Shown: positions 1-8,274, counted from the stretch's first letter. The stretch: 8,812 nt of DNA from RGIG8597 sp045133795 (GCA_045133795.1 JBGUUT010000054.1:1-8812), one strand, 5' to 3'. Numbers and translations: made by a program. The notes: generated by a model not told the origin, from the sequence alone.

Positions 1-1
1 A

Positions 2-3000
2 CACTTTTTCACATGGAATTTTAAAACAAGTGACTATTCGGCATTTAAAGTTTTGCAAATGACACTCAAGGTTGAAGATAACGACGACAATTACGGAGAA
101 GATGCCGTGACGATTTACGGTGACAGTGAACGTCCTGTATTTGTCGGTGAAATCACTCCTGCCAATAATTCAAATGTAAAAGCAAATAATGTATTTGAAG
201 GAACTGTGTCTGATAATGTAGGCGTTGTGAAAGTTATAATTAAGAATGAAAATAATTCAAAAGGTTGGGAATGTACGGTAAGTACTCCTGTGAAAATAGC
301 TGACGGAAAATATGAAAGTACTTTTAAATCTGACAATGTGTATCCTAACGATTTCGGCGGTTATATAGACAGCGAGTTTACCGTTACGGCAATAGACGCA
401 GCCGGTAATGAAGCCAATCATATAATTTACCTAAAAGGTGATAAAACTAAAGCACAAATAGATTTTTATGACGAAAACGGAGAAAAACAAAACAGTGGTA
501 ATTATGCAACAAAAGATAAAACTTTTGATATCCGTATAACACCTCACCACTTCGGGGACGGTACTTATAGAAAAATATCTCAAGTAGTTTATTCAATCGG
601 AAAAACAGAAATACTTTGGGATAAAACTTTGAGGTATTCAAACGGTTATTATTCGATTCCTTTAAAAGTTGAAACATTGATTTCAGATTTGGGAGCAAAT
701 TATTCCGGAGATGTTACTTTACAGATTAAGGCTATCGATGAGACAAATAATGACAGTCAAGGAACACTATATTTTATAGTAGACAATGAAGCACCGAACG
801 GATTATCTATTACCAGCCCGATATTGAGAGATAAAGATTTTATAACTAAATTGGCTGATAAAGCAGAAGATATAGATGAAAATGATATATCTTATTATCA
901 AAATCAAGAAATGATTTTAAAAGGTACAATTTCTGATAATTATAGAATCAATGAATCTGTTTTAGACTTTTATAATGCTGAAGGAACATCAAAGATTCAT
1001 TCCGTAACATTGACATACGGTGAAGACGGAAAATTGTCCGTATCCGAAGAATCTGTATCCGGTAATAAAGATAAAAAGATTATCACTGCTTCTTCCGGAA
1101 TACCGGGAAACTTTACATTAGAAATTGATACAAAACAGTTTGATGACGGCAATTATCTATTAAAAACTACTGCTTTTGATGCTGCCGGTAACTGTACAGT
1201 CTGGGGAGAAGAAGAAGATAGTGAATTAGAAGATTATTATTTCAAAGTCTTACAAGACGCAGATATACCTAGAATTATATTTAATATGGATTTTGATTCT
1301 AACGGACAAGCTCAGGTTTTCCCGGGAACGACATTAAAAGGGGCAGTAGTAGATGATGATGCTGTAGCAGAAATGGGCGTAAGATATATTTGTACTACAA
1401 ATAAATTAGATAATAAAGAAGGGGAATTCAAAAATTCTCACAATACGTTAGTACAAACATTTGAAAATATAAAAAGTTTTACCAGACAAGATTGGCAACT
1501 TCTGTTTCAAAGTACAGGAACTTACTATCTGTATGTGCAGGCAAAAGATAAATATGGAAAATATAGCAAGATATACGAACGAATAATTGTTGTCTCATCT
1601 TCAGATAAACCATCTATAAACTCAATTGAGGTAACCACAGGAATAGGTGGTGCAAAAGATGAAGAAAACGGATATTACAGCGGCAATATAAATATTGTAG
1701 CCGTTGCAAACGGCGGTGAAAAAAAATTAAAAGATGTAATGTTCCGTATTACGTCAAAAACAGTTTCAAAAGTGGATGATACTCCTGATACTCCTCCGGT
1801 TGAGCATAATGTTTCGACAAATAATTTTGATTTTGGTACTCCGGCAGATGATGATTTTGGAAAATGGCATAAATTTACGTTTACAAATCATGAGTCACCA
1901 AAAACAGTTACGCTTTCGTTGGATTCCACATTATTTGCTTCCGGAGCAACGGATACAATTACTGTTGAAGTAAAATGTACTAATATAGAAAATCTTTCAT
2001 CTGCAATTGTTAAAGAAAAAATTGCTATTGATAATGAAGCTCCGACATTGAAAATCACTTCTCCTGTAGCGGATGCTTCCGTAAATAAAGTATTTGATAT
2101 TCAGGGTAGTGCCAATGACCGCGGAGCCGGTGTAGATGAAGTTTATGTAAGCTATCAGAAAAACCCGCCGCTGCCAGAGGAGATAAATCTTGCTGAGATT
2201 ACGAATAATCTTGTCGAGAATCCGACATTAGACAATTGGTGTAAGTTGACTTTAAAGGGAATTTCTTGGGACGGAAAGTTTGATTCATGGAAAATTAATG
2301 ATACTTCTACTGATACTAATTATGATTTGACGATTGCTGCAAGCGACAAATTGGGGAATTTCAGCGTTTTACAACGACCTATAATTATAGACCAAGACGG
2401 CGACCGCCCGAATGTAAGATTGCAAAATCTTAATTTATCATCTGACAGCGGAAAATATTTGCACAAATCAGGTTTTATTTACGGTACGATTTCAGATGAT
2501 GACGGCGAAGTAAGAAGTATTAAAATTTTAGAAGATAACGGAAGTAACTGGAGTAGTAATTGTTACAGTAACGGTTCTTGGGCATATACTTTTAACGGAG
2601 ACGGAGAGAAGACTCTTAAATTTCAAATTGAAGATTCTAAAGGAACTGTATTTACTTCTGCTGATACAAGCGGATTGACGGTACCTAAAATAAGCGAATT
2701 GACGGTACCTAAAATAATAGATTCTACCGGTACAGAAAAATCAGAAAGTATATTCACTATAACTGTCGATACCAAAGATCCGGAAATAACAGAAATATAT
2801 TTTAATGAAAACCCAAATGAAAAACCGGAAATTCCGACAAGCAAAAATGTACCATCAGCATGGACAAGTTCATTTACCGGAAAGACATTCGGCGGAACAG
2901 AAAAAGCGATGTGGTTTTTGATTGGCGGTAAGGATGCAAACGGAATTGCCAAGTGTGAGTTAACCACAAAAGACAGCGATGTAACAATAACAGAAGATGA

Positions 3001-6000
3001 ACCAAAAACCATTGAAGATACATCTTTTTACAGATATAAAATAGACGTATCTAAGGTAAAATCGACATCTATAACTTTCAATGTGAAGTTGATAGATAAT
3101 TCCGGTCTTACATCACAAAAGTCTTTTTCCGTGAATGTTGATAATATAGCACCGACAGTGAGTATAACAAGTCACAGTGACGGTAATAATGTTTACGGAA
3201 CAGAATCTAACACGATAAAAGGAATTGTAGGTGAAAGTGACAGCACAGTCGAATATGCTTTGACAGGAGTTAAAGATGGCTCTGTGGTAAAACCTAGTCC
3301 CGAAGACTATATTGAAATCGGAAATTCTTCAAATTGGGAAATCGTTTTTGATGGTAATGATATTTTGAATAATAAAATCAAAACACTTTACGGAATAGCA
3401 GCAAGTATAAAAGAATTTCCTTTGGATACTTATGATTTGTATGTTTGGGTAAAAGCTACAGATAAATACGGTAATGTAAGCGACCCTAAAAAAGTAAGAT
3501 TAGTTGTTTTACCAAACGGCGATAAACCTAAAGTTAAGATTGATTATCCGGTAAATCCTACAGCCGGAGAAGACCCGAATGTTCTCGGCGGAAGAATAAC
3601 AATTTCCGGTTCTACTGAAATCGCAACAAACAGCGTAAAAGATGTTTATATTCAGATAGATACAAGTTATAACGGAAACACTTTTGCTTCAGATTGGGTA
3701 GACAAGTTAGGTACAAATGCAAAAAATGAAACTTTAGAAGATAAAGTTACTAATATTGTTGATTCTATCAAAGGGATACCTGTAACATCATCAAGTAAAA
3801 CGAACTGGCGATTGAACATTAATGAAAATAAAACAATGGAAGGCACTATTGCCGTAAAAGCTATTGCCGTAAGTGAAAGCGGAAAATGGACGGAAAGCGA
3901 AGTTGTAGTATTTAAAATAGACAAAAAAGTACCGCAATTTTCAGATTTAAAACTTGTTCAATATCAAAGCGGAAATATTGTAAAAACTTTGAAATATGAA
4001 GATGATGTATGGATTTCCGGCAGCGGTTGGAAGTTGGAATGTGTAATAGAAGATGATAACGGTGTAAATGAGAACTCTATTATAACCGACAATATTTCGT
4101 TATATCCGGTAACCGGTAAGAATCAGTTAGACGGTAATCTAAAATATAAAGTAGAGGTACCGCTGACAACAAATGGGTTCGGAAAAAATGAGTTTACATT
4201 AGAGGCAGAAGATACATCAGAGCAAAAATACCAAAGTTCACAGAGTTTCGTTATCAATTATGACAATACAGCTCCGGAATTTGATGTAAAAGAGCTGTCT
4301 AAAGATTCAGGAAACAAAACTAAAATTGAAAATTATTCGAGCGGTGTTTACACTATAAAGGGAACATTCAATGAAGACAGTGCAGACGGATATAATCAGA
4401 GCGGTTTTGAAAGAATTGCAATGTATTTTACCAGAACTGTCGGCAGTACAACTTATGTTATAGACCCAATGCTCAAAAAAGGTACCGGAACTGACAATCG
4501 TTATAATTCCGGGTTGACAAAAGCTGACGGAATGTATTGGCGTGAAGCGGAAGTATCAACTATCAAAGATGATAAAATAACACTCGGTTCATCAGTGCCG
4601 AACAATGTGCGAAAAGGCGGCTTGGTAAAAGTCAGCGGTGCAATTTACAGAATAAATGGTATTTCCGGACAGCAAATAGTAGTTGCGGGAACTCCGGACA
4701 CTGGAGCAGCTAAAGTTTATTTTGCTATTGCACAAGTAATAGATAATACAATTCAAGAAAACGGAGTTACAACTTATTACGGCGGCAGTAATTCTATCAA
4801 TTTTGACGATGATGACGAAATGGTAGAAGGTGTAAGCAAAGTCGGAACTACTTATAATTGGTCAGTATCAATTAACACGGCAAATATATTTGACGGTGAT
4901 GTGGATATTCATTTCTTGGCGTTTGATAAAGCCGGAAATGTTACGCCGTTAAATTGCTATGGAAGAGTAAGTAACAATGCTCCTCGTATCGCCGGAGTGT
5001 CATTCGGAACTGATGATAACGGTAATGAAGTGGTAGGGGATAACGAATATATAAAAATTTATGCTAACAGTTATGTTTTCGGAGCTGAGGGGTGTGAACT
5101 TGGTGTAACTACCAACGGTAAATTGGATACTACACCTATAACAAACTTAAAACTTCCTATAGAAAATTTTGACAGTGCGTTTCCATTGATGACAGTCAAA
5201 GGTGAAACGTCATTGAATGTAAAAGTTGTCGGCGGTAATACAAAATTACAATGGCAATGGCAAATAGGAAGCGGTAACAATTGGTCTGAGCCAATAACCT
5301 TAGCAAATAGTTCATCTTTTAATGACACTATCCGAGAACAATCAGTTACTATAACAACTTATGATTTTGTAAGTTATTTCAAAAATAATGAAATAAAAGA
5401 AGATTTTAACAATACGACTTTGAATATAAAAATCGTAGACGGTACGGAAAACGGCGGTCAGGAAGCTAAAATAGCTATAAAGGTGAAAACTGCTTTACTG
5501 GATACAACACCTCCTTTGGTAAAAATCGATGACTTCTACTGGAATAGTGAAAGTGAAAATTCTCTTTATGATAACAGTCGTGCAAACGGTCATATAGAAC
5601 TGGCCAAAGATTTGCCGACAGATATATTTAAAGAAAGTAACAGCAGTGGTATTTACGACACAGACCCTAAAGTTTCCGGGAAAATCACAATCAAGGGAAC
5701 AGCAAGTGATAATGTATTGCTAAAAGCTTTGTATGTGACAATTAAGGATTCTGAAAATACAAACAACTTTAAAGGCGGTAGCGAATTTAAAATAGCAGAA
5801 CGTGATGAAAACGGTAATTGGATTGCCTCTGGTAATATGGACAATGATGGCTGGGCGTGTGAAATCTTTGATGAACAATTTACTATAGACGGTAATACTA
5901 TCAAGTGGAAATTCCATTGGGATACGGAAAAGCTTTCAACTGTAGCAGCGACAGATGTAAATGTACAAGTAAGAGCCGAAGACAGAGGTACAGCAAGCAT

Positions 6001-7912
6001 AAGCGTAAGCGGTAATAAGGTAGTATATGCTCCTAAATCATGTATCCAAACTCGCAGAATGGACGTAGTGCCGTATATAACTAATGTAAAACGAAATACT
6101 ATGTATAGTACTGTACGTGCCGGAAGCGGTGCTTATCCACTTTTGCGAGGGGAAACAGGTAATGTAATAAAAGGTTTTAATATCAGCGGAAGTAATCCTA
6201 CATTAAGTATTGCAACTGATAAAAATGGAAGTAATCCGGCAGCTATGAGTGATGTAAAATTTTCCAATGGTGAAATTTTGTTTACTGTTCCGGGCACTGC
6301 AAAAGACGGATATTTACATTTGACAGTAGGCGGAATCCCGGCATTGAACAATATGAATAAACGAGACGCTTCATACAACTCTGAGGCAAGTGCAGAGTCT
6401 AAATATTGGACTGATGACCGATACGTAAGAATTTGGCAAGATACGGACAGATTCGGAAATGACCAAACAGCATCAGAGGATAATATGAAAGATGTTGTAC
6501 TTGCAAAAAATATTGTATATCCGGCGATGTCTATGAGTGAAGACGGTATTTTGTATGCTTCATATACAAACTACGGTATGCATGCTGTTTACTATACAAC
6601 CGTCAATGGTGATTCCACTAAAATATTTTATGCGAATGATGCTCCGGAAGAAACAAATATTTTAGTAACAGGTAGCGAAAACAATGAGACAGTAAAAGTA
6701 AATGTGGCATTTATGGCAAATAATCAATCCGGTGGAGAATATGAGAGATGGACAGCTTACAAATGGGATGCCGGTGGATTATATTTACATGATCCAGAGG
6801 TAGGTTGGTCAAATGAAGATGATAAAGAAAATTATACTCGTTTTGAATTGTTGTATCACGACAAATTATTCCAACAGTTTAAGAACTTTAGAATTGCTCG
6901 AGGTGCTCCGATAAAAAATGGAAGTGAATGGGATGAAAACAGAATGATTCATGTTGCATATTATGATATTGATACGATGTCGATTCATTATTCAAATATT
7001 CAGCGTGCGTCAAAATATCTTGGCAAAAGATTAAATGCTGAAACTTTTGAAGCGACGTGGGTAAATATTGACGGTGGATATGATAATGATGATACTAAAG
7101 GTTTTAATGGAGAAGAATTCAAAAGAAAGGATGATACTGAAACGACGTATAAAAAAATAACTGACGGTTCTACTAATATATGTTTAGGAATAAACTATTC
7201 ACCTAATTCAAATAGTTTATCCAGATGTTCTGCGACAGGTGAGTATGTAGGTATTGATGTGACAAACGAAACTGAATATCCGGTAATAGCTTACTTTGAT
7301 TCTGCAAACAAAATAATAAGACTGGCTCGTGCAAATGATGAAATGCCTAAGAGTTATTTTAATTGTGATAAGGAGGGAAACGTTATAAATGATGGAAAAA
7401 CAGGTGGGGATGCAGCAAAGAACTGGACAATACAAAGAGTTATTACTGATACGAGTGACAAGAACTATACTACTGCAAACGGTAATTACATAAACTTGCA
7501 GATAGACTCATTGGGATATGTTCATATTGTATTTGTAAACGGTCGCGGGGAGCTGGTTTATGTTAAATCTACAAATTACCCTAACGACGGAAATACAAAG
7601 TATACATTCGGACCGAGTGAAGTAATTGCCAAAAACTCGCCGATGAATGTATCTATGACTATTAAGGGAACTACGCCGTATATCGGTTACCTTACAAGTT
7701 TAGGTTCTTTTGATGGATTGAACACTGCATTCAAGGATGGTGACATATGGGAAACAATGTCTGCACCGCTTGTACATACAGTTGCAAATAACAGAGCTTG
7801 TGTAGAAGCTCATCCGAATCCGGCAAGCAGTGCGTGGGAATCAGCTCATGCTTACTACAGTGTCGGATATTACCGAGTAGCATATTATATCGGTAACGGA
7901 GGTGGGCATTAA
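2..7912 (+). CDS. Giant multi-Ig-domain surface protein with C-terminal propeller-like head (5' partial)
   Basis: The frame is open from base 2 to the TAA at 7910-7912, giving 2636 visible residues. A TTG at 53 and an ATG at 59 are in frame, but neither has a Shine-Dalgarno sequence. The 17 codons before the TTG (HFFTWNFKTSDYSAFKV) read as the Trp strand of an Ig-like module, so the true start is upstream. In order the protein has a module tail (2-130), 14 Ig-like modules (131-6064), an IPT/TIG-like domain (6068-6352) and a Tyr-rich propeller-like region (6353-7909). Typical module borders read DNEAP, DNIAP or GDKPK, and typical module ends read AxDxxGN. There is no LPXTG, no autotransporter barrel and no transmembrane segment in the visible part. 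The next gene downstream carries the same Ig module behind a lipoprotein signal, so this protein is probably also exported and lipid-anchored (inference). An adhesin or surface-rod role is likely but unproven. An intrinsic terminator follows 33 bases after the stop. Confidence 0.95.
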   Translation, partial: HFFTWNFKTSDYSAFKVLQMTLKVEDNDDNYGEDAVTIYGDSERPVFVGEITPANNSNVKANNVFEGTVSDNVGVVKVIIKNENNSKGWECTVSTPVKIADGKYESTFKSDNVYPNDFGGYIDSEFTVTAIDAAGNEANHIIYLKGDKTKAQIDFYDENGEKQNSGNYATKDKTFDIRITPHHFGDGTYRKISQVVYSIGKTEILWDKTLRYSNGYYSIPLKVETLISDLGANYSGDVTLQIKAIDETNNDSQGTLYFIVDNEAPNGLSITSPILRDKDFITKLADKAEDIDENDISYYQNQEMILKGTISDNYRINESVLDFYNAEGTSKIHSVTLTYGEDGKLSVSEESVSGNKDKKIITASSGIPGNFTLEIDTKQFDDGNYLLKTTAFDAAGNCTVWGEEEDSELEDYYFKVLQDADIPRIIFNMDFDSNGQAQVFPGTTLKGAVVDDDAVAEMGVRYICTTNKLDNKEGEFKNSHNTLVQTFENIKSFTRQDWQLLFQSTGTYYLYVQAKDKYGKYSKIYERIIVVSSSDKPSINSIEVTTGIGGAKDEENGYYSGNINIVAVANGGEKKLKDVMFRITSKTVSKVDDTPDTPPVEHNVSTNNFDFGTPADDDFGKWHKFTFTNHESPKTVTLSLDSTLFASGATDTITVEVKCTNIENLSSAIVKEKIAIDNEAPTLKITSPVADASVNKVFDIQGSANDRGAGVDEVYVSYQKNPPLPEEINLAEITNNLVENPTLDNWCKLTLKGISWDGKFDSWKINDTSTDTNYDLTIAASDKLGNFSVLQRPIIIDQDGDRPNVRLQNLNLSSDSGKYLHKSGFIYGTISDDDGEVRSIKILEDNGSNWSSNCYSNGSWAYTFNGDGEKTLKFQIEDSKGTVFTSADTSGLTVPKISELTVPKIIDSTGTEKSESIFTITVDTKDPEITEIYFNENPNEKPEIPTSKNVPSAWTSSFTGKTFGGTEKAMWFLIGGKDANGIAKCELTTKDSDVTITEDEPKTIEDTSFYRYKIDVSKVKSTSITFNVKLIDNSGLTSQKSFSVNVDNIAPTVSITSHSDGNNVYGTESNTIKGIVGESDSTVEYALTGVKDGSVVKPSPEDYIEIGNSSNWEIVFDGNDILNNKIKTLYGIAASIKEFPLDTYDLYVWVKATDKYGNVSDPKKVRLVVLPNGDKPKVKIDYPVNPTAGEDPNVLGGRITISGSTEIATNSVKDVYIQIDTSYNGNTFASDWVDKLGTNAKNETLEDKVTNIVDSIKGIPVTSSSKTNWRLNINENKTMEGTIAVKAIAVSESGKWTESEVVVFKIDKKVPQFSDLKLVQYQSGNIVKTLKYEDDVWISGSGWKLECVIEDDNGVNENSIITDNISLYPVTGKNQLDGNLKYKVEVPLTTNGFGKNEFTLEAEDTSEQKYQSSQSFVINYDNTAPEFDVKELSKDSGNKTKIENYSSGVYTIKGTFNEDSADGYNQSGFERIAMYFTRTVGSTTYVIDPMLKKGTGTDNRYNSGLTKADGMYWREAEVSTIKDDKITLGSSVPNNVRKGGLVKVSGAIYRINGISGQQIVVAGTPDTGAAKVYFAIAQVIDNTIQENGVTTYYGGSNSINFDDDDEMVEGVSKVGTTYNWSVSINTANIFDGDVDIHFLAFDKAGNVTPLNCYGRVSNNAPRIAGVSFGTDDNGNEVVGDNEYIKIYANSYVFGAEGCELGVTTNGKLDTTPITNLKLPIENFDSAFPLMTVKGETSLNVKVVGGNTKLQWQWQIGSGNNWSEPITLANSSSFNDTIREQSVTITTYDFVSYFKNNEIKEDFNNTTLNIKIVDGTENGGQEAKIAIKVKTALLDTTPPLVKIDDFYWNSESENSLYDNSRANGHIELAKDLPTDIFKESNSSGIYDTDPKVSGKITIKGTASDNVLLKALYVTIKDSENTNNFKGGSEFKIAERDENGNWIASGNMDNDGWACEIFDEQFTIDGNTIKWKFHWDTEKLSTVAATDVNVQVRAEDRGTASISVSGNKVVYAPKSCIQTRRMDVVPYITNVKRNTMYSTVRAGSGAYPLLRGETGNVIKGFNISGSNPTLSIATDKNGSNPAAMSDVKFSNGEILFTVPGTAKDGYLHLTVGGIPALNNMNKRDASYNSEASAESKYWTDDRYVRIWQDTDRFGNDQTASEDNMKDVVLAKNIVYPAMSMSEDGILYASYTNYGMHAVYYTTVNGDSTKIFYANDAPEETNILVTGSENNETVKVNVAFMANNQSGGEYERWTAYKWDAGGLYLHDPEVGWSNEDDKENYTRFELLYHDKLFQQFKNFRIARGAPIKNGSEWDENRMIHVAYYDIDTMSIHYSNIQRASKYLGKRLNAETFEATWVNIDGGYDNDDTKGFNGEEFKRKDDTETTYKKITDGSTNICLGINYSPNSNSLSRCSATGEYVGIDVTNETEYPVIAYFDSANKIIRLARANDEMPKSYFNCDKEGNVINDGKTGGDAAKNWTIQRVITDTSDKNYTTANGNYINLQIDSLGYVHIVFVNGRGELVYVKSTNYPNDGNTKYTFGPSEVIAKNSPMNVSMTIKGTTPYIGYLTSLGSFDGLNTAFKDGDIWETMSAPLVHTVANNRACVEAHPNPASSAWESAHAYYSVGYYRVAYYIGNGGGH
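2669..2716 (+). repeat. 24-bp in-frame tandem duplication
   Basis: Two adjacent 24-base units, 2669-2692 and 2693-2716, differ at a single base (gga versus gaa). They encode SGLTVPKI followed by SELTVPKI. The duplication is in frame, near the end of the Ig-like module at 2402-2773, between its Trp strand and its last strand. It is by far the most similar repeat at DNA level that I can see in the gene, so it looks recent. Confidence 0.95.
4565..4744 (+). other. Inserted ~60-residue beta-rich subdomain (SH3-barrel-like pattern)
   Basis: Residues 1522-1581 of the visible protein interrupt the Ig-like module 4268-4975, making that module about twice the usual length. The insert contains KITLGSSVP, then KGGLVKVSGAIYRINGI, then QQIVVAG. 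The pattern hydrophobic-G-x-x-V-x-V-x-G-x-x-Y-x-[IV]-x-x-[IV] followed by a short turn and another Val strand resembles small SH3-like barrels. The interrupted module resumes after it with a normal NWSVSI strand and LAFDKAGNVT closing strand. The fold is an inference from strand pattern only. Confidence 0.45.
5012..5047 (+). other. EF-hand/dockerin-like calcium-binding loop
   Basis: Twelve residues DDNGNEVVGDNE (visible residues 1671-1682) follow the first strand of the module 4976-5506. Positions 1, 3 and 5 are D, N and N, position 8 is Val and position 12 is Glu, which is the ligand spacing of EF-hand and dockerin loops. Position 6 is Glu rather than the usual Gly. No flanking EF helices are evident, so this would be a stand-alone loop of the kind found between beta domains. 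Calcium binding is inferred from residues only. Confidence 0.5.
6068..6352 (+). other. Probable IPT/TIG-like domain
   Basis: Visible residues 2023-2117 begin VPYITNVKRNT and continue with NVIKGFNISG, a variable stretch, GEILFTVPGTAKDGYLHL and TVGGIPALNN. The order P-x-I-x-x-V, G-x-x-[IV]-x-[IL]-x-G-x-[NG], then a Val-Pro turn followed by G-x-[LY]-x-L-x-V-x-G matches IPT/TIG-type Ig folds, which often sit at the junction between a repeat rod and a C-terminal head. It lacks the Trp strand and the AxDxxGN ending of the preceding modules, so I treat it as a different domain. Confidence 0.5.
6353..7909 (+). other. C-terminal propeller-like (BNR/sialidase-type) repeat region
   Basis: Visible residues 2118-2636 contain repeated strand pairs of the form [VI]-x-x-[VAI]-[AV]-[YF] with a turn and then a second aromatic strand. 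Examples begin near 6518 (EDGILYASYTNYG, then AVYYTT), 6692 (VKVNVAFM), 6941 (RMIHVAYYDIDTMSIHYS), 7274 (EYPVIAYFDSANKIIRLA), 7484 (DSLGYVHIVFVNGRGELVYV), 7643 (TPYIGYLTSL) and 7871 (YRVAYYIGN). This is the cadence of BNR-like propellers, where D-x-x-G-x-[VL]-[HY]-[VI]-x-[YF] recurs once per blade. No classical Asp-box (SxDxGxTW) and no sialidase catalytic set is visible, so a binding rather than enzymatic role is more likely. The protein ends GNGGGH with no sorting signal. Confidence 0.55.
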
Positions 7913-7945
7913 CTATAAGAAAGTAGAATATAGGTATGACACTTT

Positions 7946-7978
7946 AAACGGGAAGTCTTTTTGGCTTCCCGTTTTTTT
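7946..7978 (+). terminator. Rho-independent terminator of the giant gene
   Basis: A perfect 10-bp stem, AAACGGGAAG (7946-7955) with CTTCCCGTTT (7965-7974), is extendable by a U-G and a C-G pair, leaving a five-T loop. The stem runs into seven consecutive T residues (7972-7978). It begins 33 bases after the TAA of the giant gene, so transcription of that gene most likely ends here and the downstream lipoprotein gene needs its own promoter. Confidence 0.93.
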
Positions 7979-8246
7979 ATTGGGGGATATAGCGAGGGTA
8001 TATACGGGGACAGACCTCTATGCTGTTTTGGTATTTTCTTGTAAAAAACTTCAGCATGTAGTAAATCCAATCGAATTGCTGCAAATCAGATAAGAAATGA
8101 ACTGAATAAATAAAAACATGTCTTAAAATAAGAAAAATGACTGATAATCAGAAAAAAAGAAGAAATAGTGTAATAAAAATTTAAAAAAACAATAAAATAA
8201 TTGAATGGAGGAGGGCGGTTAATTAGCTGTAAACTGCTTGTTCTTT

Positions 8247-8274
8247 TGTTATAGGATAAAAGTGTAAGTATATT
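8247..8274 (+). promoter_or_regulatory. Candidate sigma-70-type promoter for the lipoprotein gene
   Basis: TTGTTA (8247-8252, 4 of 6 matches to TTGACA) is separated by 16 bases from TATATT (8269-8274, 5 of 6 matches to TATAAT). It would give a leader of about 170 bases. In sequence this AT-rich, near matches arise by chance; another weak possibility is TTGAAT at 8348-8353 with TTTAAT at 8369-8374, spaced only 15 bases. Confidence 0.25.

Larger units (their letters stand above)
131..6064 (+). repeat. Array of 14 divergent Ig-like (Big-type) protein modules
   Basis: Approximate modules, cut at the P-containing linker: 131-436, 437-787, 788-1255, 1256-1600, 1601-2035, 2036-2401, 2402-2773, 2774-3145, 3146-3520, 3521-3922, 3923-4267, 4268-4975, 4976-5506 and 5507-6064. 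Most are 102-156 residues. The last three are longer, and 4268-4975 (236 residues) holds an insert. The shared pattern is a linker such as DNEAPTLKITSP, a strand ending G-[TS]-x-[SA]-D-[ND], a Trp-containing strand (NWxxxx), then a closing strand such as YDLTIAASDKLGNFS. This matches what I know of bacterial Ig-like families of the Big_7 (PF17957)/Big_3 type; the family assignment is from memory of the pattern. Repeats are conserved at protein level but strongly diverged at DNA level, which argues for an old array. Module borders are good to about 10 residues. Confidence 0.85.

Noticed and set aside
1776..1973. 65-codon + strand frame inside the giant gene
   Set aside because: It is an out-of-frame shadow with an Ile/Leu-rich translation produced by AT-rich codons. 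It has no ribosome binding site, and the main frame is continuous across it.
2623..3012. 129-codon open frame on the minus strand
   Set aside because: It lies wholly inside the giant + strand gene, its translation mirrors the Ig-like coding sequence (Ser/Val/Leu-rich low complexity), and it has no SD sequence or domain pattern. The same applies to the other minus-strand frames at 115-336, 447-698, 3667-3924, 5071-5328, 5653-6000, 5720-5917, 6133-6378 and 7217-7435.
131..6064. Possibility that the Ig array is a DNA-level recombination cassette array
   Set aside because: Apart from the 24-bp duplication, modules share only short stretches of identical bases. Homologous recombination between modules within this gene is therefore unlikely to be frequent.
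7902..8093. 63-codon + strand frame overlapping the end of the giant gene
   Set aside because: It starts at a GTG inside the last codons of the giant gene and runs through a strong terminator hairpin and its T tract, so it would not be fully transcribed. It resembles no family I know. The GC-rich part is noted separately as a possible remnant.
8141..8151. CTGA-TAA-TCAG mini hairpin
   Set aside because: A four-pair stem in A-rich sequence with no T tract is too short to be a terminator or an RNA gene.
8207..8214. GGAGGAGG, a strong Shine-Dalgarno-like sequence
   Set aside because: No ATG, GTG or TTG follows within about 5-12 bases, and the nearest TTG (8238) is 23 bases away, so it does not mark a gene.
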